From contig JAHBMJ010000706.1 in the NCBI GenBank assembly GCA_018398765.1, forward strand, positions 1 to 42,272: a stretch of DNA of 42,272 nt, written 5' to 3'. The notes beneath the pieces are model-generated. The model worked only from the letters and a program-made list of their open reading frames with translations. It made no database searches and was not told the DNA's origin. The first letter of the stretch is position 1. Every line of letters begins with the position of its first letter. The position numbers and the translations under genes are program-made. Below, piece after piece: positions 22,641 to 34,572 of this stretch. This DNA is from Chromera velia (Eukaryota > Sar > Chromeraceae).

Positions 22641-25600
22641 ACGGGGGAGACGAGGCTTTCAGTGGAAAGCTCATTGGAAGACGGAAGAAGCAAAAGGAGA
22701 CGGCCGGAGAAAAGAAGAATAAGCGAACCAAACAAATAAAAATAAATGATGAGTTTGAGCAAAACAACATGACGGACAGATGAATGACATGTCATGAACG
22801 AGTATGCATAAAAGGCAAACGGACGGACTGCAGAGTCAGTGACGGGCCCCAGAGCGGAGTATCCGTCAGGGCGATTTGGATGGCCCTGCACCGTATGGAA
22901 GTCGGACTCCCGACTCTTCCAGCCCAGGATTTGCCCTTGGTGAGGAAAGGCTGCCCCAGGCCCATGCAGCGGCCTCTGAACTTATGTCAAACAAACTACG
23001 CAAATAAAAAGGAAAGAAAGGATTTGACCAGTCACATAAAAGATCTCCCGATGCTCCACTGAAGGTGTAGGCAACCATGCGAGAATTTAAGCAAGTTCTG
23101 TTTAAAATAGAAGGGGACACGGCAGCAAACCAAAACAAGGGGGTACGCGGCGAGATCAGGTGAAGAGTACCTTAAGTCTCTAAAGACCATACCTACCTTC
23201 AAAGCAACGAATGGAAGAATGGCCAGAAGTTCCCGCTGAAAATCGGTGCAGAAAAGTAATAAACCTGCAATAACCATACATATGGCACTCATAGATAATC
23301 TGAAAATGGGAAGAATATGCGAGATAATTCATGTGAATCACGCTGCATTTGATCTGACAGGAACTGTATGGAATACAGTAAGAGATTCTCTTGAATGTCA
23401 CAGCAAGCATAGCAGCAGACAGGTATATGTGCTTGATTCAAACAGGAACATCGGAACGGCAAAGAAGAGACAGACAAGCTTCATAGTGGGGACGCCCGCA
23501 ATGAAGATACCGGGGACGCCCAGTCAGATATAAGAAATTGCCAGAGAGACTATTAGGCACAGAAAGAAAGATCAACAGATTGTCTGCCATTCATTGAGAA
23601 AGCAGTCACAAGCCAAACGAAGAGTCGATATAACCGTGCATGATAAAATGATTGCATGGTGGAACACACGGTTGCAATTATTTTTCGGGAGTATGCACAT
23701 GAATATAAAACACCTCAGAACAGGACCCGACCAAGAATACAGACACGGCCAGAAGTATAATAGAGTAGATTTCGCTCATCTTGATTGCAGTCCAACTTCA
23801 AATCATAAAGAGGGCACCCACCTTCAGGAGCCGTCTCCAGCCGTGACAGAGGCCAACACATGACTGCCAGCACCAACATCAACCTGCAGACACAACGGCA
23901 GGGGAAGAGGTGAAGGAAAAGTAAATCTCGGAAAAATTTGGAAAACGCACTGTGGAACATCCTGCTCCATACCAAGGATGACCAGCAAAAATCTCTAAGT
24001 CTAGCTCTAAGTACAGGAAGGATTTCGAAAACCTCGCCAATCGCATTTCCTTACGGGGGGTATAATAGTCTGGCACATTGACGCCTAGGACGAGTGAAAA
24101 TTTTCCTGTCTTTAGGAAAATCCGGGGAAAAGTGAGGAGAATGGCCAGTGGAGTAAGGCGGCGCCGCCACTGGGCCCTTAAGCTCTTCATTTAGAGCAAA
24201 CCTTTTTAACCCCATTGTGCTGGTGGTTAGCACAAAAAGAGACACCCAACCAGGCCAGACGTTTCCCTGACGTCAACTACACCACCAGAAGTTGACAGGA
24301 AAACGCGAGGACTCCGAAAGGATCAGTAGCCGCAAGCGACCAAAGACAAGGTAGAATGAGAGACAAAAGATGCATTCACATGCACAGTCTTCAACACAAG
24401 TTCTCTGCACAACTGAAAGCCTGCAAACAGAGCAGTAATCACCACGGCATCTCCCCACAAACAATAGGAATCCAATCCAATTGGGAAAAACCCATCAAAG
24501 AAAACACAGCGAGCTCCAAACAACAGAAGTATCCAGGAGACGGGAAACACGCAAACTAACAAAGAAGAAACGAGGCTCCAAAACGAGAGGGGCAGCAGGT
24601 CTAATAAACAGACTAAGGAAATCAAGGTCGTAGAACATTATCGGAAGACAAATATTCACTGGAACGATGAGCAATTGCTCTCTTTTGAGGCTTGAGCGAT
24701 TTGAGCTAAACGTTGCAAACAAAACATGCAAACAAAACAAGTTTTACGGCCCCGAAAAGACCACAAATTCGCATACAAACGCGCGCCGATTTCGCTGCGC
24801 GGGACACTACCTTGCGCGAGGTCCCTATTATTTTACGTGCCACCCACACAAGCGGCGGCGGAACATGGGCCCTGGGCGGCGATGCCATATAAAGGACCCA
24901 ACCTTTAGACCCTAAAATAATCGGATTCCCCTTTAATTCCAACTATGAAAGTCTAGAGACCGGCCAGGCCGCTAAGGCCAAACACCAGGCATCATTAGGA
25001 GACCCGCGTGCGGGGTTTTGGTTCATATGACGACTTGTGGGACACTTTGAATAAGCGGAATTTTCCGACTTACGGAAAATTCCGACTGTCGGAAAATTCC
25101 AACCTTCGAAATTTTCTGTAAACTCCATCCCCAAGTCTCTTCTGCAAGGCTTGGAGGAGTATTATGATATGAAGACGCTGAGAGTAAAAGTGGTCAGATA
25201 GGTACAATTTCAAATAAAAAGGGCGACCTGAATAACAGCTGCGCTAAGCTTATAAGATTCGGTTTTTACCTCCTTTCTTTGAATCCCTCTCAGTCTCTCC
25301 CACAGAGTCGCAGTTCTTCCTGAAAGACCCCAATGGAAGAACAAACTATTGTCCCCCATGCAGCGGCCGCGGCGGCTGCTTTTTCTAGTATAAAAGACCA
25401 GCTACAGGGCTTTCCAAGACACATCAAAGATTAAATATGCCTAAAGTCTATCCATCGGCTTGTAAGGATCGACGTAATACTACAATTAATTGGCATGTTG
25501 ATTTCGAGCTATTAATGTTTAGCTCGGCGTATATGCGAAGCTTCAGTCTCCGAAAGCTTTTGCATGCATACATTTTTTGTATGTCGTTTAATTAGCATGT

Positions 25601-25757
25601 ATTCGATAAATTCCAATTAAATCAGATAGCAGCCTGTTGGATTGTACTGGATTATGGTAGATTGACCATGTACTCCTACCAACACATTTGTGCACAGACA
25701 ATATAAGATCTCAGCTGTTGGAAAAGACTATTAATTTCCTAGAATCTCTATTATTAT
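22641..25757. other. Internal chromovirus DNA, no gene recognised
   Basis: About 3.1 kb within the LTRs with no credible frame on either strand. A GC-richer patch lies at about 24780-24910 and contains CCATATAAAGG, a TATA-like word. A cluster of three GGAAAATTCC palindromes lies at 25058-25105. Nothing else stands out. Confidence 0.5.
25055..25108 (+). repeat. Three GGAAAATTCC palindromes, internal copy of the LTR array
   Basis: The text GGAATTTTCC, GGAAAATTCC, GGAAAATTCC is joined by GACTTAC and GACTGTC spacers. This is the same unit as in the LTRs, but the flanks do not match the LTR. It may be a rearranged LTR piece or a second functional cluster. Confidence 0.7.
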
Positions 25758-27083
25758 GTAATCGCTTGCAAAGAACACCCCATCTTTCAGGCGGTGCCCA
25801 AAAATCAAAGGTACACTGACAGCGTCTACGTACCTTTACCTACGGCCCGCAGTCTGCTTGACTCACACGAGACCCAAATCTATGCCGAGATACAGGGGGT
25901 AGAGGTAGATGCAAAGATAGTATGCGACAAGTATCAGGTCCGGTATAGACTGTCCCCTTTCGCAGCGATTCATGCTTCCAACTTTACAGTCGAGAGCCTC
26001 ACGCTTGTAGCTGCAGGCCACGAACAGTTTTGGCTTGGACAGACCAGTATAGACATGGTGGCCGAGGTATAAAGGAAACACAGACTGAAAACTGACTCTT
26101 GCTACTTCGTAAGGCATGACATCGAGCAGGTCGATATCATTCAGCACAGGAAAGTTCTCAAGTACGGTGTGATACTCGTAGCATGTGCAGTAGTGAATGG
26201 ATGGGCAGCTCTTGAATGGAGCAAGGCGGCCCTTGAGGACTCAGTGACATACGTTTACTACTATGCCCGCATGAGGGATAACACCTACCCAGGGCCAGGA
26301 ATCCCCTGGCAGGCATTGAAAAAACTATGTGATCTCAACCCCTAATTTGCGCCCTCTTGGCATTGCTAAGAAGACCTGGCTAGGATACGGAAAGGTCTTG
26401 TCCCCCCAGGGTCCGTGATATTTTGGAATCTAGATTACCAAGAGGCTCAAGCAAAGGGAATGATCGTTTTCCCTGGGCCACTCCTGCAGAATGGAAGAGT
26501 TATAGCAGTAATGACCTTTCCAAATTCTTTCCAACTCAAGAATGTGCATGTTTATTACCCTATAAAAGAAGCAATGGAAAAGGAGAACGTGTATATGATT
26601 ACCAAAGGGGGAGTCAAAAGAGGTGAGGTCTCTATGGACAAGCTTGAAGACCCTGCTTTTGAGAGTCCTGTGCTCTCTCCAATCACAGAACCCGACTTCG
26701 AGTCAAACTTTGAGTATGAATCAGATACTCAAGATGAAGAGAATGAAGGAAGGAAGGGAAAAGGGAAGAGAGAATTCAGTCCCACTGCACCTGTAGTATC
26801 TTTCTTGTCAGCTGCCTTTTCTACGGCAATTGTGGTGGCCCAACTAGTGATTCCTTCAGAGGTTTCCGATGAATCAGACCCTGCTTTCCACCTACTCTCC
26901 TCTCCTGTTCACCCCAACGATTCCGTCTCCCCCCCTCCTCAACTTCACCAGCAACAGCAGCAGCAGCAACAACAACAAAATGCAACCACACCGATGCTGA
27001 CAGTACAGGTGGGAAGCATCGCCGCTCTATTACCCTGTGCACTGGGCACATGGCCTATATTCTTTGCTGACAGCAGCCCTTAG
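25758..27083 (+). pseudogene. Unrecognised cargo ORF of the chromovirus, broken by three TAA codons
   Basis: One frame runs from at least 25758 to 27083, about 430 codons, interrupted only by TAA at 26070, 26343 and 26367, with no frameshift. Gln (CAA) at each point would reopen it. I do not recognise the protein. Visible parts are VYVPLPTARSL and DKYQVRYRLSPFAA, a hydrophobic stretch near 26160-26215, GYPIKEA-type charged sequence, an acidic linker, a second hydrophobic patch (SFLSAAFSTAIVVAQLVI) and a 10-Gln run near the end. Position between pol and the 3' LTR recalls env-like or additional ORFs of large Gypsy elements, but nothing in the sequence proves an envelope function. Confidence 0.55.
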
Positions 27084-28506
27084 CCCTATTAGCAGACAGG
27101 GCTGCTCAGTCCATTCCGTCAGCTATCCCCTCTACCCGCCCCCGCATTCGCCTCAGATTTTCCACCCACCCTCACTGCAGAGCCACCTGCCGGATACCTA
27201 GCGGGGTATCCTTTTGATCAACCCGAACCTAAGTACTGGATTCAGGGCCTCAGAAACTTTATCCTCCCGATCAATATGCTTAGGCACTGTATGGGCAAAA
27301 CAGATGAGAAACTTTAGCTCACTATCCCACCAAACTGGCGGGTCCCCACCCCTGTCCCCCCGCTGCCCCTGGCAGGAGAGCCCCTTCCCGACGCGCTGGA
27401 GGGGAAACTCTTCTGCAGAATCTGCACGAAGGAACGGAGGAGGTGGGAGTAAGCGCTCTCAACTGCAAGCTTGAGGGCAAAGTGATCGGAAGGAGGGAAG
27501 ATGAAAGGCCGGTTGAACTGTTCATATAGTTTGACTCGCAAAAGAATGAGTCAGACGCAGTGTCTGGTCTTTTTCCTATTTTACATGAACGGGAAAAAGA
27601 AAGGGGAGGCGCTGGCTTAAAACAGGTCATTTGACCAATTCTTATCAAAACCTTCTTTTGTGTTTTTGTCTCTTTTGTTTGGTTGATTAGTAGTACAAAT
27701 AACGGGGAAAGACACGAGTTGACATCTCTTTCTGATGTGATATTGAGAAAAGGACAAGGAGGGGAAAGTGGGACCTAGAAGAGCTTGCAAAAATAAGGAT
27801 ACGATCCTTTTCCTCTCTGTGTTTTTCTGTCTGCATAAGCCATCTGGCTGGCTGACCACGACGGCCAGTTGTCTGCTTCGTTTTCGCGACGTCTGCATGC
27901 TTTTTCCTTATAAAAAATATTCTTTGCTTGTCAAGACAACATAGATTAAAGAGTAAGCTGTCATTTTCCGTTTTTTCTACTTCTTGCACTCATCCGATTG
28001 AATGATAAATCGTTTAACAATCTGTGTTTATGTCGCTTGTGTCTCTTGCTGTAGAGAAATCGCATTTGTGAAGGTTGCTTAACAACATGATGCTACCATG
28101 AGTTCCATATGGTGTGGTTACATCATTATTTGTTTGGCAATGCAGCTTTTATACTGACCTTTAATTGATCCGCTCATACCATGAAGTGATGTGAACATTG
28201 GCAAGAACATATGCAGGTATGCAGCGCACATCGGCATTGTCCATCCCACTATAAATGACAAAGCATGGGTAACAATCAAACGTTGCAGTTGGCGTTGAGC
28301 AAATATATACTTCTCATCAACTTGAAGACATTTATTTGGGCTTCTAGATTCAATCAATTCTCCGGAGTTTTCCCTAATTTCACAAACTGCTTGCATCTAC
28401 TTCGCCTCATTGCATCAATTATGATAATCTTATTCAAATTAATAAATTTCATGAAGAATGATCGACGAATATAAATAGTTCTCATATCCAACTCATAAGA
28501 ATAATG
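27084..28506. other. Internal chromovirus DNA after the cargo ORF, no gene
   Basis: 1.4 kb, increasingly AT-rich toward the right LTR. No convincing frame, repeat or RNA gene is visible. It may be the decayed 3' end of the cargo region. Confidence 0.5.
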
Positions 28507-28572
28507 TGTCACGTCCAAGAAAAGTATTTATTTTTTAACCGATCGGGATGATCGTCTTGCATAGGAGGGATG
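28507..28572 (+). repeat. Partial third LTR start plus polypurine tract
   Basis: Starts TGTCACGTCCAAG like an LTR, then skips to CTTGCATAGGAGGGATG, similar to LTR positions near 125-140 (CTTGCACAGGAGGGAT). The AGGAGGGA directly before the right LTR at 28573 could be the polypurine tract that primes plus-strand synthesis. The fragment keeps CG at 28512-28513, where the two full LTRs read TG and CA. Confidence 0.65.
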
Positions 28573-29483
28573 TGTCACATCCAAGGAAAGGCTAGAAGAA
28601 AGGTAAAGTATTAAAAATAAATAGGAATAATTTTCTAGAATGATTTCAAAACTTTTAAGAAAGAATAGATAGAAAGACACTATATATAATCTTGCACAGG
28701 AGGGATCATCAGTAATCATCAGTTAAATTAATTTCTTATAATTTAAATTAAATGCTAATTTCTTTAAAAACAGAATAAATCAGAATATATTACAATATAA
28801 TACAATACACAATTAAATTAAATAATAATTAAATATAACCAGATGCAACATACAGCAAGCGCAACATACCAAGTTGAACTAGTACAATACTCATGCAACA
28901 CTAATGCAACACTTGTGCATACTCATGCAACATGTACTAATGTAACACTCATGTAACACTAATGTAATACTGCAACACATATATGTAATACTATAACAGA
29001 TATATACAATACTTACGGAATTTTCTGACACTTACGAAAAATTCCACACTTGCGGAAAATTCTGACATTTGCGGAAAATTCCGACTTACGGAAAATTCCG
29101 ACTTGCGGAGAATTCCGACTGGCGGAAAATTTCGACACATGCAGATTCAGTAACATGCGGAATTTTCCGCACATGCAAAAAACAAAAACTGGGACAAAAA
29201 GTTTGGTAGCACCTCAGTGACAGATTCTGGAGAGTGATTGAATCGACTGTCAAAAAATTCCGTAACTCGTTCATTCAGGTCTTTAACAGTTGAAATGAAC
29301 TAGAGGAACTCTCGGGACTTAGGTAACTTTGACTGATCAGCAAACTCTGTATCACAAACCTTCAAACACTGTACAATTTATCAATACCTGCATCAGTAAA
29401 TACCGACTTGAACTAGACTCTGCCCTCCTGTCCAAGATTCTACTCTACCCGGTCGACAAGAAGTCAACGAGTAGAACGGAACA
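28573..29483 (+). repeat. 3' LTR of the chromovirus
   Basis: 911 bp, TGTCACATCC...AACGGAACA, colinear with 12799-13703. It has an extra TAATCATCAG (tandem duplication) near 28715 and lacks 5 bp near 28806. It contains the same GGAAAATTCC array. ACAC follows at 29484-29487. Confidence 0.9.
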
Positions 29484-29487
29484 ACAC

Positions 29488-30993
29488 GTAACGTTATTAA
29501 GTGTAAGTGTACAAAAGATTGAAATCGATATTAATTTTTGATATATTTTTAAAAAATGATATCAAGTTACGATTCAGGTAGGACATCATTTCTTTTATTT
29601 TTTTTTTTATGTATTAAATGTAAAGAGTTAGAAGCTCTGACCGTGATACTACTATAAACTGAGTTAAACTAGAAGTTAAATTGCTTGACAGCTAGTGACC
29701 ATGTTTGATTTGATTTAATTTCAAGTAGAGCTTATTAAGCCTAGGCTTAAGCTCAAATCAAATATTGAGTAAAGAAGAACCTAGCTTTCAGGCTCTTATT
29801 ACTAGGTCTAGCACTAGGTCTATCAAATATGATCAAATATGAATCAAACATGACTTCCAGCCTCAAATATCGACGTCAGGGCTCCAGAAAAAGTTTTATA
29901 ATTTAATCTAATCAATCGATCCATCATGCTGCTTCATGCATAATCACAACAGTGACAATAGATAGGCAAAAAAGTTTTTAAAAAATGATTTAAAAACATT
30001 TTTTATATAAAAAAAAACGTGTCAAGTTACATCACATTTTAGACTTATCTAGAGACTCATTTTTTGAAAGATTTTCTGGTCTTTTTTTTTTTATCCGTTT
30101 AATTATACTGTCAGCGAGACTGTTGAACTTTTCTAACTCTAGCTGGCTATATGAACTCAAATCCGAGGCTGAAATAAAAAAAGAGTTAAATCCTAAACCG
30201 AAGCCTATACTTCAGTGTGAGGACCATTCCCATGTCAATCAAGAATCTAATCAAAAATGTATGTATGTATGGCATTGTATATAATGTATGTATATTGCTA
30301 GGTATATTGATGTTTTAAAATATATCATTTTCAAAACTAAATTTGTGACAACGCCTATAGGACAATGCCAGTCAGGTTTGTAGTTCGTCTGGTAGTTGGT
30401 CTCTAAATAAACCATAATAAACCAATCTTTTGAAACTTGAAACAAAGAACAAACTTTAGATCACAGCCTGATGTACATTGATCTATGCTTTCATGAATGA
30501 TTGACAGAATATGAACAAACAAAACAGCAAGCGATTGACACACACGCCCTTGAATGAGAAACTGGATGCTGTGTTGCATTCCTTTTTTGTTCATTGTGCA
30601 GCAAACAATTTGAAACACCCATTGGACTCAAGTGCACAGCGCTCTTTCATTCAGACCGAAGTGCAGACATCGTTCCAACGAATTTACAGAGTGGCGACAA
30701 AACAGACACTAAACAGACACTGAAAGACACCGCAGATTGAGCTAGGAAGCTTTTTCATTGCATGAGGCGGACAGAGGATATGATATAACATGAACAGCAC
30801 ACTCACGCACCTCCGCCCCATCCCGCATTACTACCCCCACGACGCTGGCCAGGGGGTACGCATGGCGCATTCCGCTTTTGATCTCATGCAGTCAAGCAAA
30901 GCGCTCAGCAGGAAATGATTCGGAAGTCGATCGAGCATTACCGCCAGTCGAGTCAGCCCAGTTCGCAGACCCGATCATGGTGCTGTATCGTCA
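29488..30993. other. AT-rich intergenic DNA, no gene seen
   Basis: About 1.5 kb with poly-T runs (29588, 30080), ATGTATGT repeats (30260-30295) and no supported frame, tRNA or repeat shared with the rest of the window. The end nearest 30993 should hold the 3' untranslated region of the minus-strand secreted-protein gene. Confidence 0.5.
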
Positions 30994-32214
30994 CTAGGCT
31001 CCAGTGACGGGCCAATTGGCTGCACTGATAGAAACCGAATACTCGATAATGTATGCGCACGACGAGATGGACCCGAACCCAGAAAAGGCGCCGATGTCAG
31101 CAAAAGCTGTGCAGAACTGTCCAGGTGAAGAGAGTGTACAGGATCCTGTCTTCAGTCCGTTCTGCAGCAGAGACAAGGGAAAGGGGGGGGAAGAACGCGT
31201 GGTGATTGGTCAGACTGCTTTATTGCCAGTCTGTCTGCATGTGCGGAAGCGCGTTTGCAAAGCCATCCGTCACTGAGACTCTCACTCCCTCTTTCAACCT
31301 TTAAAGTTTCTGTCCAACCGTCCGTCCGAAGCTCTTCGAAGTGTATGAAAGGAATAAGGGGTTGATCCTAGGATTTTTATCTAAGGTGGGCAGATCAGAT
31401 CTGTTTTCAGAGATTTTTGGAGGAGACTTCAGATGGGTGAAGGGGAGAAGTGATGGTCGGAAGGGGGGAGGAACTGATTGAAGGAAAAGTGAAAGCGAGG
31501 GAATGTTCGAACAAACAGAAAAATATGGAGGATCGGCCAGACTGTGACTGATCATACAGTCAGAGAAGCAGGGCTCTGTGGACTCACGTCGATGGTGTCA
31601 ATGTGGGCGGTGACAGTGACTGTGTCTCCGTTGACCGTGTAGGTGAATCTTTGGGAGCCCGTCACTCCAGAGGGAAGGGAGTTGAGGTAAGCAGTGTCGG
31701 GGAAATCTGTGGAGGTTCTGCCCCAGCAACCAGAACTGGACTTTGTGCCGTCGACCCTCTTGGTGATCTGAATGCTGTCGCTCTGCAGAGCCCTGCCGCT
31801 TGCGCTCTCGGAGGACAAATCAGAGACGCCAGGAGAATCCGAAGCCTCAGCCATACGTCTGAAGTGCCAAGAGAAGCCGACTCCCGCACTGCCCGAGGTG
31901 CTTCCAGAGGCCCCAACGCCCATTCCATCGCTGATCTGGTAGCCTGCAGATCCCGATAGAGGGTCAAAGAAGGACCCTGAGCTTGCTGCCTGTGATGCAG
32001 CGGCACCTGCACCTGCTGCCTGCCCCTCTGCAGAACCTGTGTAGCCACTGTAAGCATCCCATGCGTCGCTTGCGCTTTGGAGCTGACGCAGCTTATCCTT
32101 TTGCTCAAGGACAGTGCCGCGGAGGGCCCGAGAAGAAACCTCAGTGGCGACGGACGTTTCAGCAGCTGCGAAAGCTGCGCAAAGAAGAAGAGATGCCATA
32201 ACAGGGCGACTCAT
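30994..32214 (-). CDS. Small secreted Ser/Gly/Ala-rich protein, two exons
   Basis: Exon 1 is complement 31588-32214 (209 codons) and exon 2 is complement 30994-31161 (55 codons plus stop). The intron 31587-31162 starts GTGAGT and ends CTCTGCTGCAG after a pyrimidine tract, in phase 0. The start ATG at 32214 opens a typical signal peptide (MSRPVMASLLLCAAFAAAET), so the product should enter the secretory pathway. After it come a charged stretch, an Ala/Gly/Ser-rich linker, and a C-terminal part with beta-like sequence (FTYTVNGDTVTVTAHID) and four Cys. The mature protein would be about 245 residues. I do not recognise the family. Reading through the donor would give a shorter false C-terminus. 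Confidence 0.72.
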
Positions 32215-32838
32215 TTTGTGATGTCGAGTTTGCAGTTACTTGGATATCCAGAAATTCTCGTTGATGAACGAATGGAATAGGGTCTCGCAGTGTGACGCTG
32301 AACAGAGGTATGAACTGAAAGATTCAACAGTCACTACCATTTCAATTCGATCGATCGAGTTGAGTCTAGGGTTATGAATGATTTGTGGAGACATGTGGAG
32401 ACGCCTATGCGGCCGCGCGGATTCAAGTTGCCAACATGCACAGCGTCAGCGCGCAAGGGGGCTCTCGCGGGTATCTCTCGGGTAGAATGTTTTGTAAGTA
32501 CCCCCCGCTGCTCGGAGTCACGCGAGCCATCCACACGCTTGTGCGTGCATCAGATTAATGGCCGCGGCCAAACCCGTAAGACGTCTACCCGTAATAGCAC
32601 CTGTATGGAAACTTGCACCTGGCCCAGGATGGAGATTGGAAAGGAAATCCATCCATGCCCGAAGACAATGATCAGATCATTTACTCATAATCTCCCTTGT
32701 CGACAACTGCTGGTTCGTCTACTTCCGAGTTTGACTTCGTCTTCGAAATTGTTCCAGTCCGCTCCTCTGAGGATTGATTCCAAATAAGGCCGTTTCAGGA
32801 AGCAGACCTGCATCCGAATCCATTGGAATTTGGTCAAC
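32215..32838. promoter_or_regulatory. Shared 5' region between two divergent genes
   Basis: 624 bp separates the start codons of the secreted-protein gene (minus) and the ankyrin gene (plus), so it must contain both promoters. It includes a palindromic TCGATCGATCGA at about 32347-32357 and a NotI-like GCGGCCGCG at 32409. No TATA box is clear on either strand. Confidence 0.4.
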
Positions 32839-34089
32839 ATGGAAGCACAGGAGATGCTGCCAGAGATTCTCTTTCATGTGCGAGAGTTTCGAGCGGTGTG
32901 CGACTCCGAGCTCTGCCGCGCCGTCTTGTCCTGGAAGGAGACGGGGGAGACGGCAGAAGAGTCAGACCTCCTTCTGCTTCTTCGTCTTGGGGGAAACGTC
33001 AACTGCAGGGTGATCCACCAGGACTTTCCCGAAGGAGAATCTCCTCCTATTTTGTACTTCGCAATCTTGAATGGTCTGGACGGTGCGGCCAGGATGCTCA
33101 TGAGGTTCGGGGCTCGTCTCCGCCCCTATCCCGAGCTTCAGGCATCTCACCTCACAGGCACAGCGTTGTTGCATGCCGAACGGGGAGCGTGCTGACTGTG
33201 CAAGCGCTTCTGGGGATGGGTGCAGACGTAGCAGCGGTGGACCGTGGTGGAAACACGGCGCTCCACTGCGCCTCTCAGTTTCGACATTTTCGGGGGCCAG
33301 ACTGCTTTTGGAGGCGGGGGCGAACGTTCACATGGCAAATCCCGAAGGGAGCACGGCACTGTGTGTCGCTGCAGGAGAAGAAGGTACGGAGGTGGTAAAG
33401 CTTCTTCTGGCGGCAGGCGCAAATGTAAATGCTGCAGATACGAACGGAAAAACGGCACTCTTTTTGGCTTGTCAGAACGGACAAGATCGTTTTTTGTCAA
33501 CGCCGTGGGGCCATTATGCTTCTGCGGCGAGGAAGTGGGCAGCAGCAGAGGTTGTGCGGTCTCTTCTAGAAGCAGGAGTGGATGTTGGCCTTTCAGAAAA
33601 TCGTCGGGGTTTCACGCCTCTGCACGTAGCGTCATGGAGAGGCCACCCAGAGATCGTGACTCTGCTCCTGCGCGCAAACGCAGACGTAAACGCGACAAAA
33701 TTTGAGGGGCTCACGCCACTCGAGATCGCATCTAAGGGAGGCAATCTTCAGACAGTCAGCGCCCTCCTGGAGGCAGGGGCTGAGATCGGAAGGGCTCTGT
33801 ATGAAGCTTCACAATTTGGGCATCTCGAGATGGTCAGAGCGCTGCTTCTCACGAATCCCGACGTCAACGCTCCGGCGAATGAGGATGGCTCGACGGCTCT
33901 TACGATGGCTTCCGAGATGGGCCATTTCGAGATTGTGAGAGTCCTTCTGGATGCGAAGGCAGACTCCAATCTTGTTGATCGGAGGGGGGTGTCAGCGCTC
34001 TTTTTCGCTTCTAAAGAAGGTCACGTTGACGTGGTGAGAATGCTTGTCGAGGCAGGTGCAGATGTCAACAAAGTAGATAATGCGGGGAG

Positions 34090-34572
34090 ATCGGCGCTCC
34101 TCGCGCCTGCTCGTTTTAGTCACGTTGATGAGGTGAGAGCGCTCATTGAGACAGGTACAGATGTCAACACACAAGTGAATGACGGGTTGACGGCGCTTTT
34201 CGCGCCTGCTGGTATGGGGCACGTTGCTGTGGTGAGAGCGCTCATTGAGGCAGGTGCAAATGTCAACACAGAAGAAAATCACGGGTGGACGGCGCTTTTC
34301 GCGGCTGCTGGTATGGGACACGTTGCTGTGGTGAGAGCGCTCATTGAGGCAGGTGCAGATGTCAACACACGAGATAATGACGGGGAGATCGGCGCTCCTC
34401 ACGCCTGCTCGTTTTGGTCACGTTGCTGTGGTGAGAGCGCTCATTGAGGCAGGTGCAAATGTCAACACAGAAGAAAATCACGGGTTGACGGCGCTCGTTT
34501 TCGCTTCTAAAGAAGGTCACGTTGACGTGGCGAGAATGCTTGTCGAGGCAGGTGCAGATGTCAACACAGTAG
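34090..34572 (+). repeat. Nearly identical 99-bp ankyrin units at DNA level
   Basis: Units encoding GHVAVVRALIEAGANVNTEENHG and GHVDVVRMLVEAGADVN recur every 99 bp (33 codons) with few base changes, unlike the diverged units 33300-34000. This indicates recent duplication or gene conversion within the array. Confidence 0.8.

Larger units (their letters stand above)
12799..29483 (+). mobile_element. Full-length but decayed Gypsy chromovirus, about 16.7 kb
   Basis: Two direct LTRs (12799-13703 and 28573-29483) begin TGTCA and end GGAACA. They are flanked by ACAC at 12795-12798 and 29484-29487, a 4-bp target-site duplication. Between them, in Gypsy order, lie Gag with zinc knuckle, an aspartic protease, RT with YLDD, RNase H, HHCC/DDE integrase and a chromodomain. 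A purine tract (AGGAGGGATG) abuts the right LTR. Coding parts carry many nonsense changes and at least one frameshift, so the copy is dead. About 7.3 kb of non-pol DNA sits between the chromodomain and the right LTR, making it far longer than most chromoviruses. Confidence 0.88.

Noticed and set aside
21540-22770. Minus-strand frames of 190-320 codons rich in FTSRL/HALFACSAV
   Set aside because: They are translations of the 50-bp minisatellite, open in three frames at once, so not a conserved protein.
24780-24910. GC-rich patch with CCATATAAAGG as a gene promoter
   Set aside because: No frame or splice pattern follows on either strand within the next 800 bp; kept only as a note.
25758-27083. 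Calling the cargo ORF an envelope gene
   Set aside because: No signal peptide, fusion peptide or clear membrane anchor is visible. Position alone is not enough.
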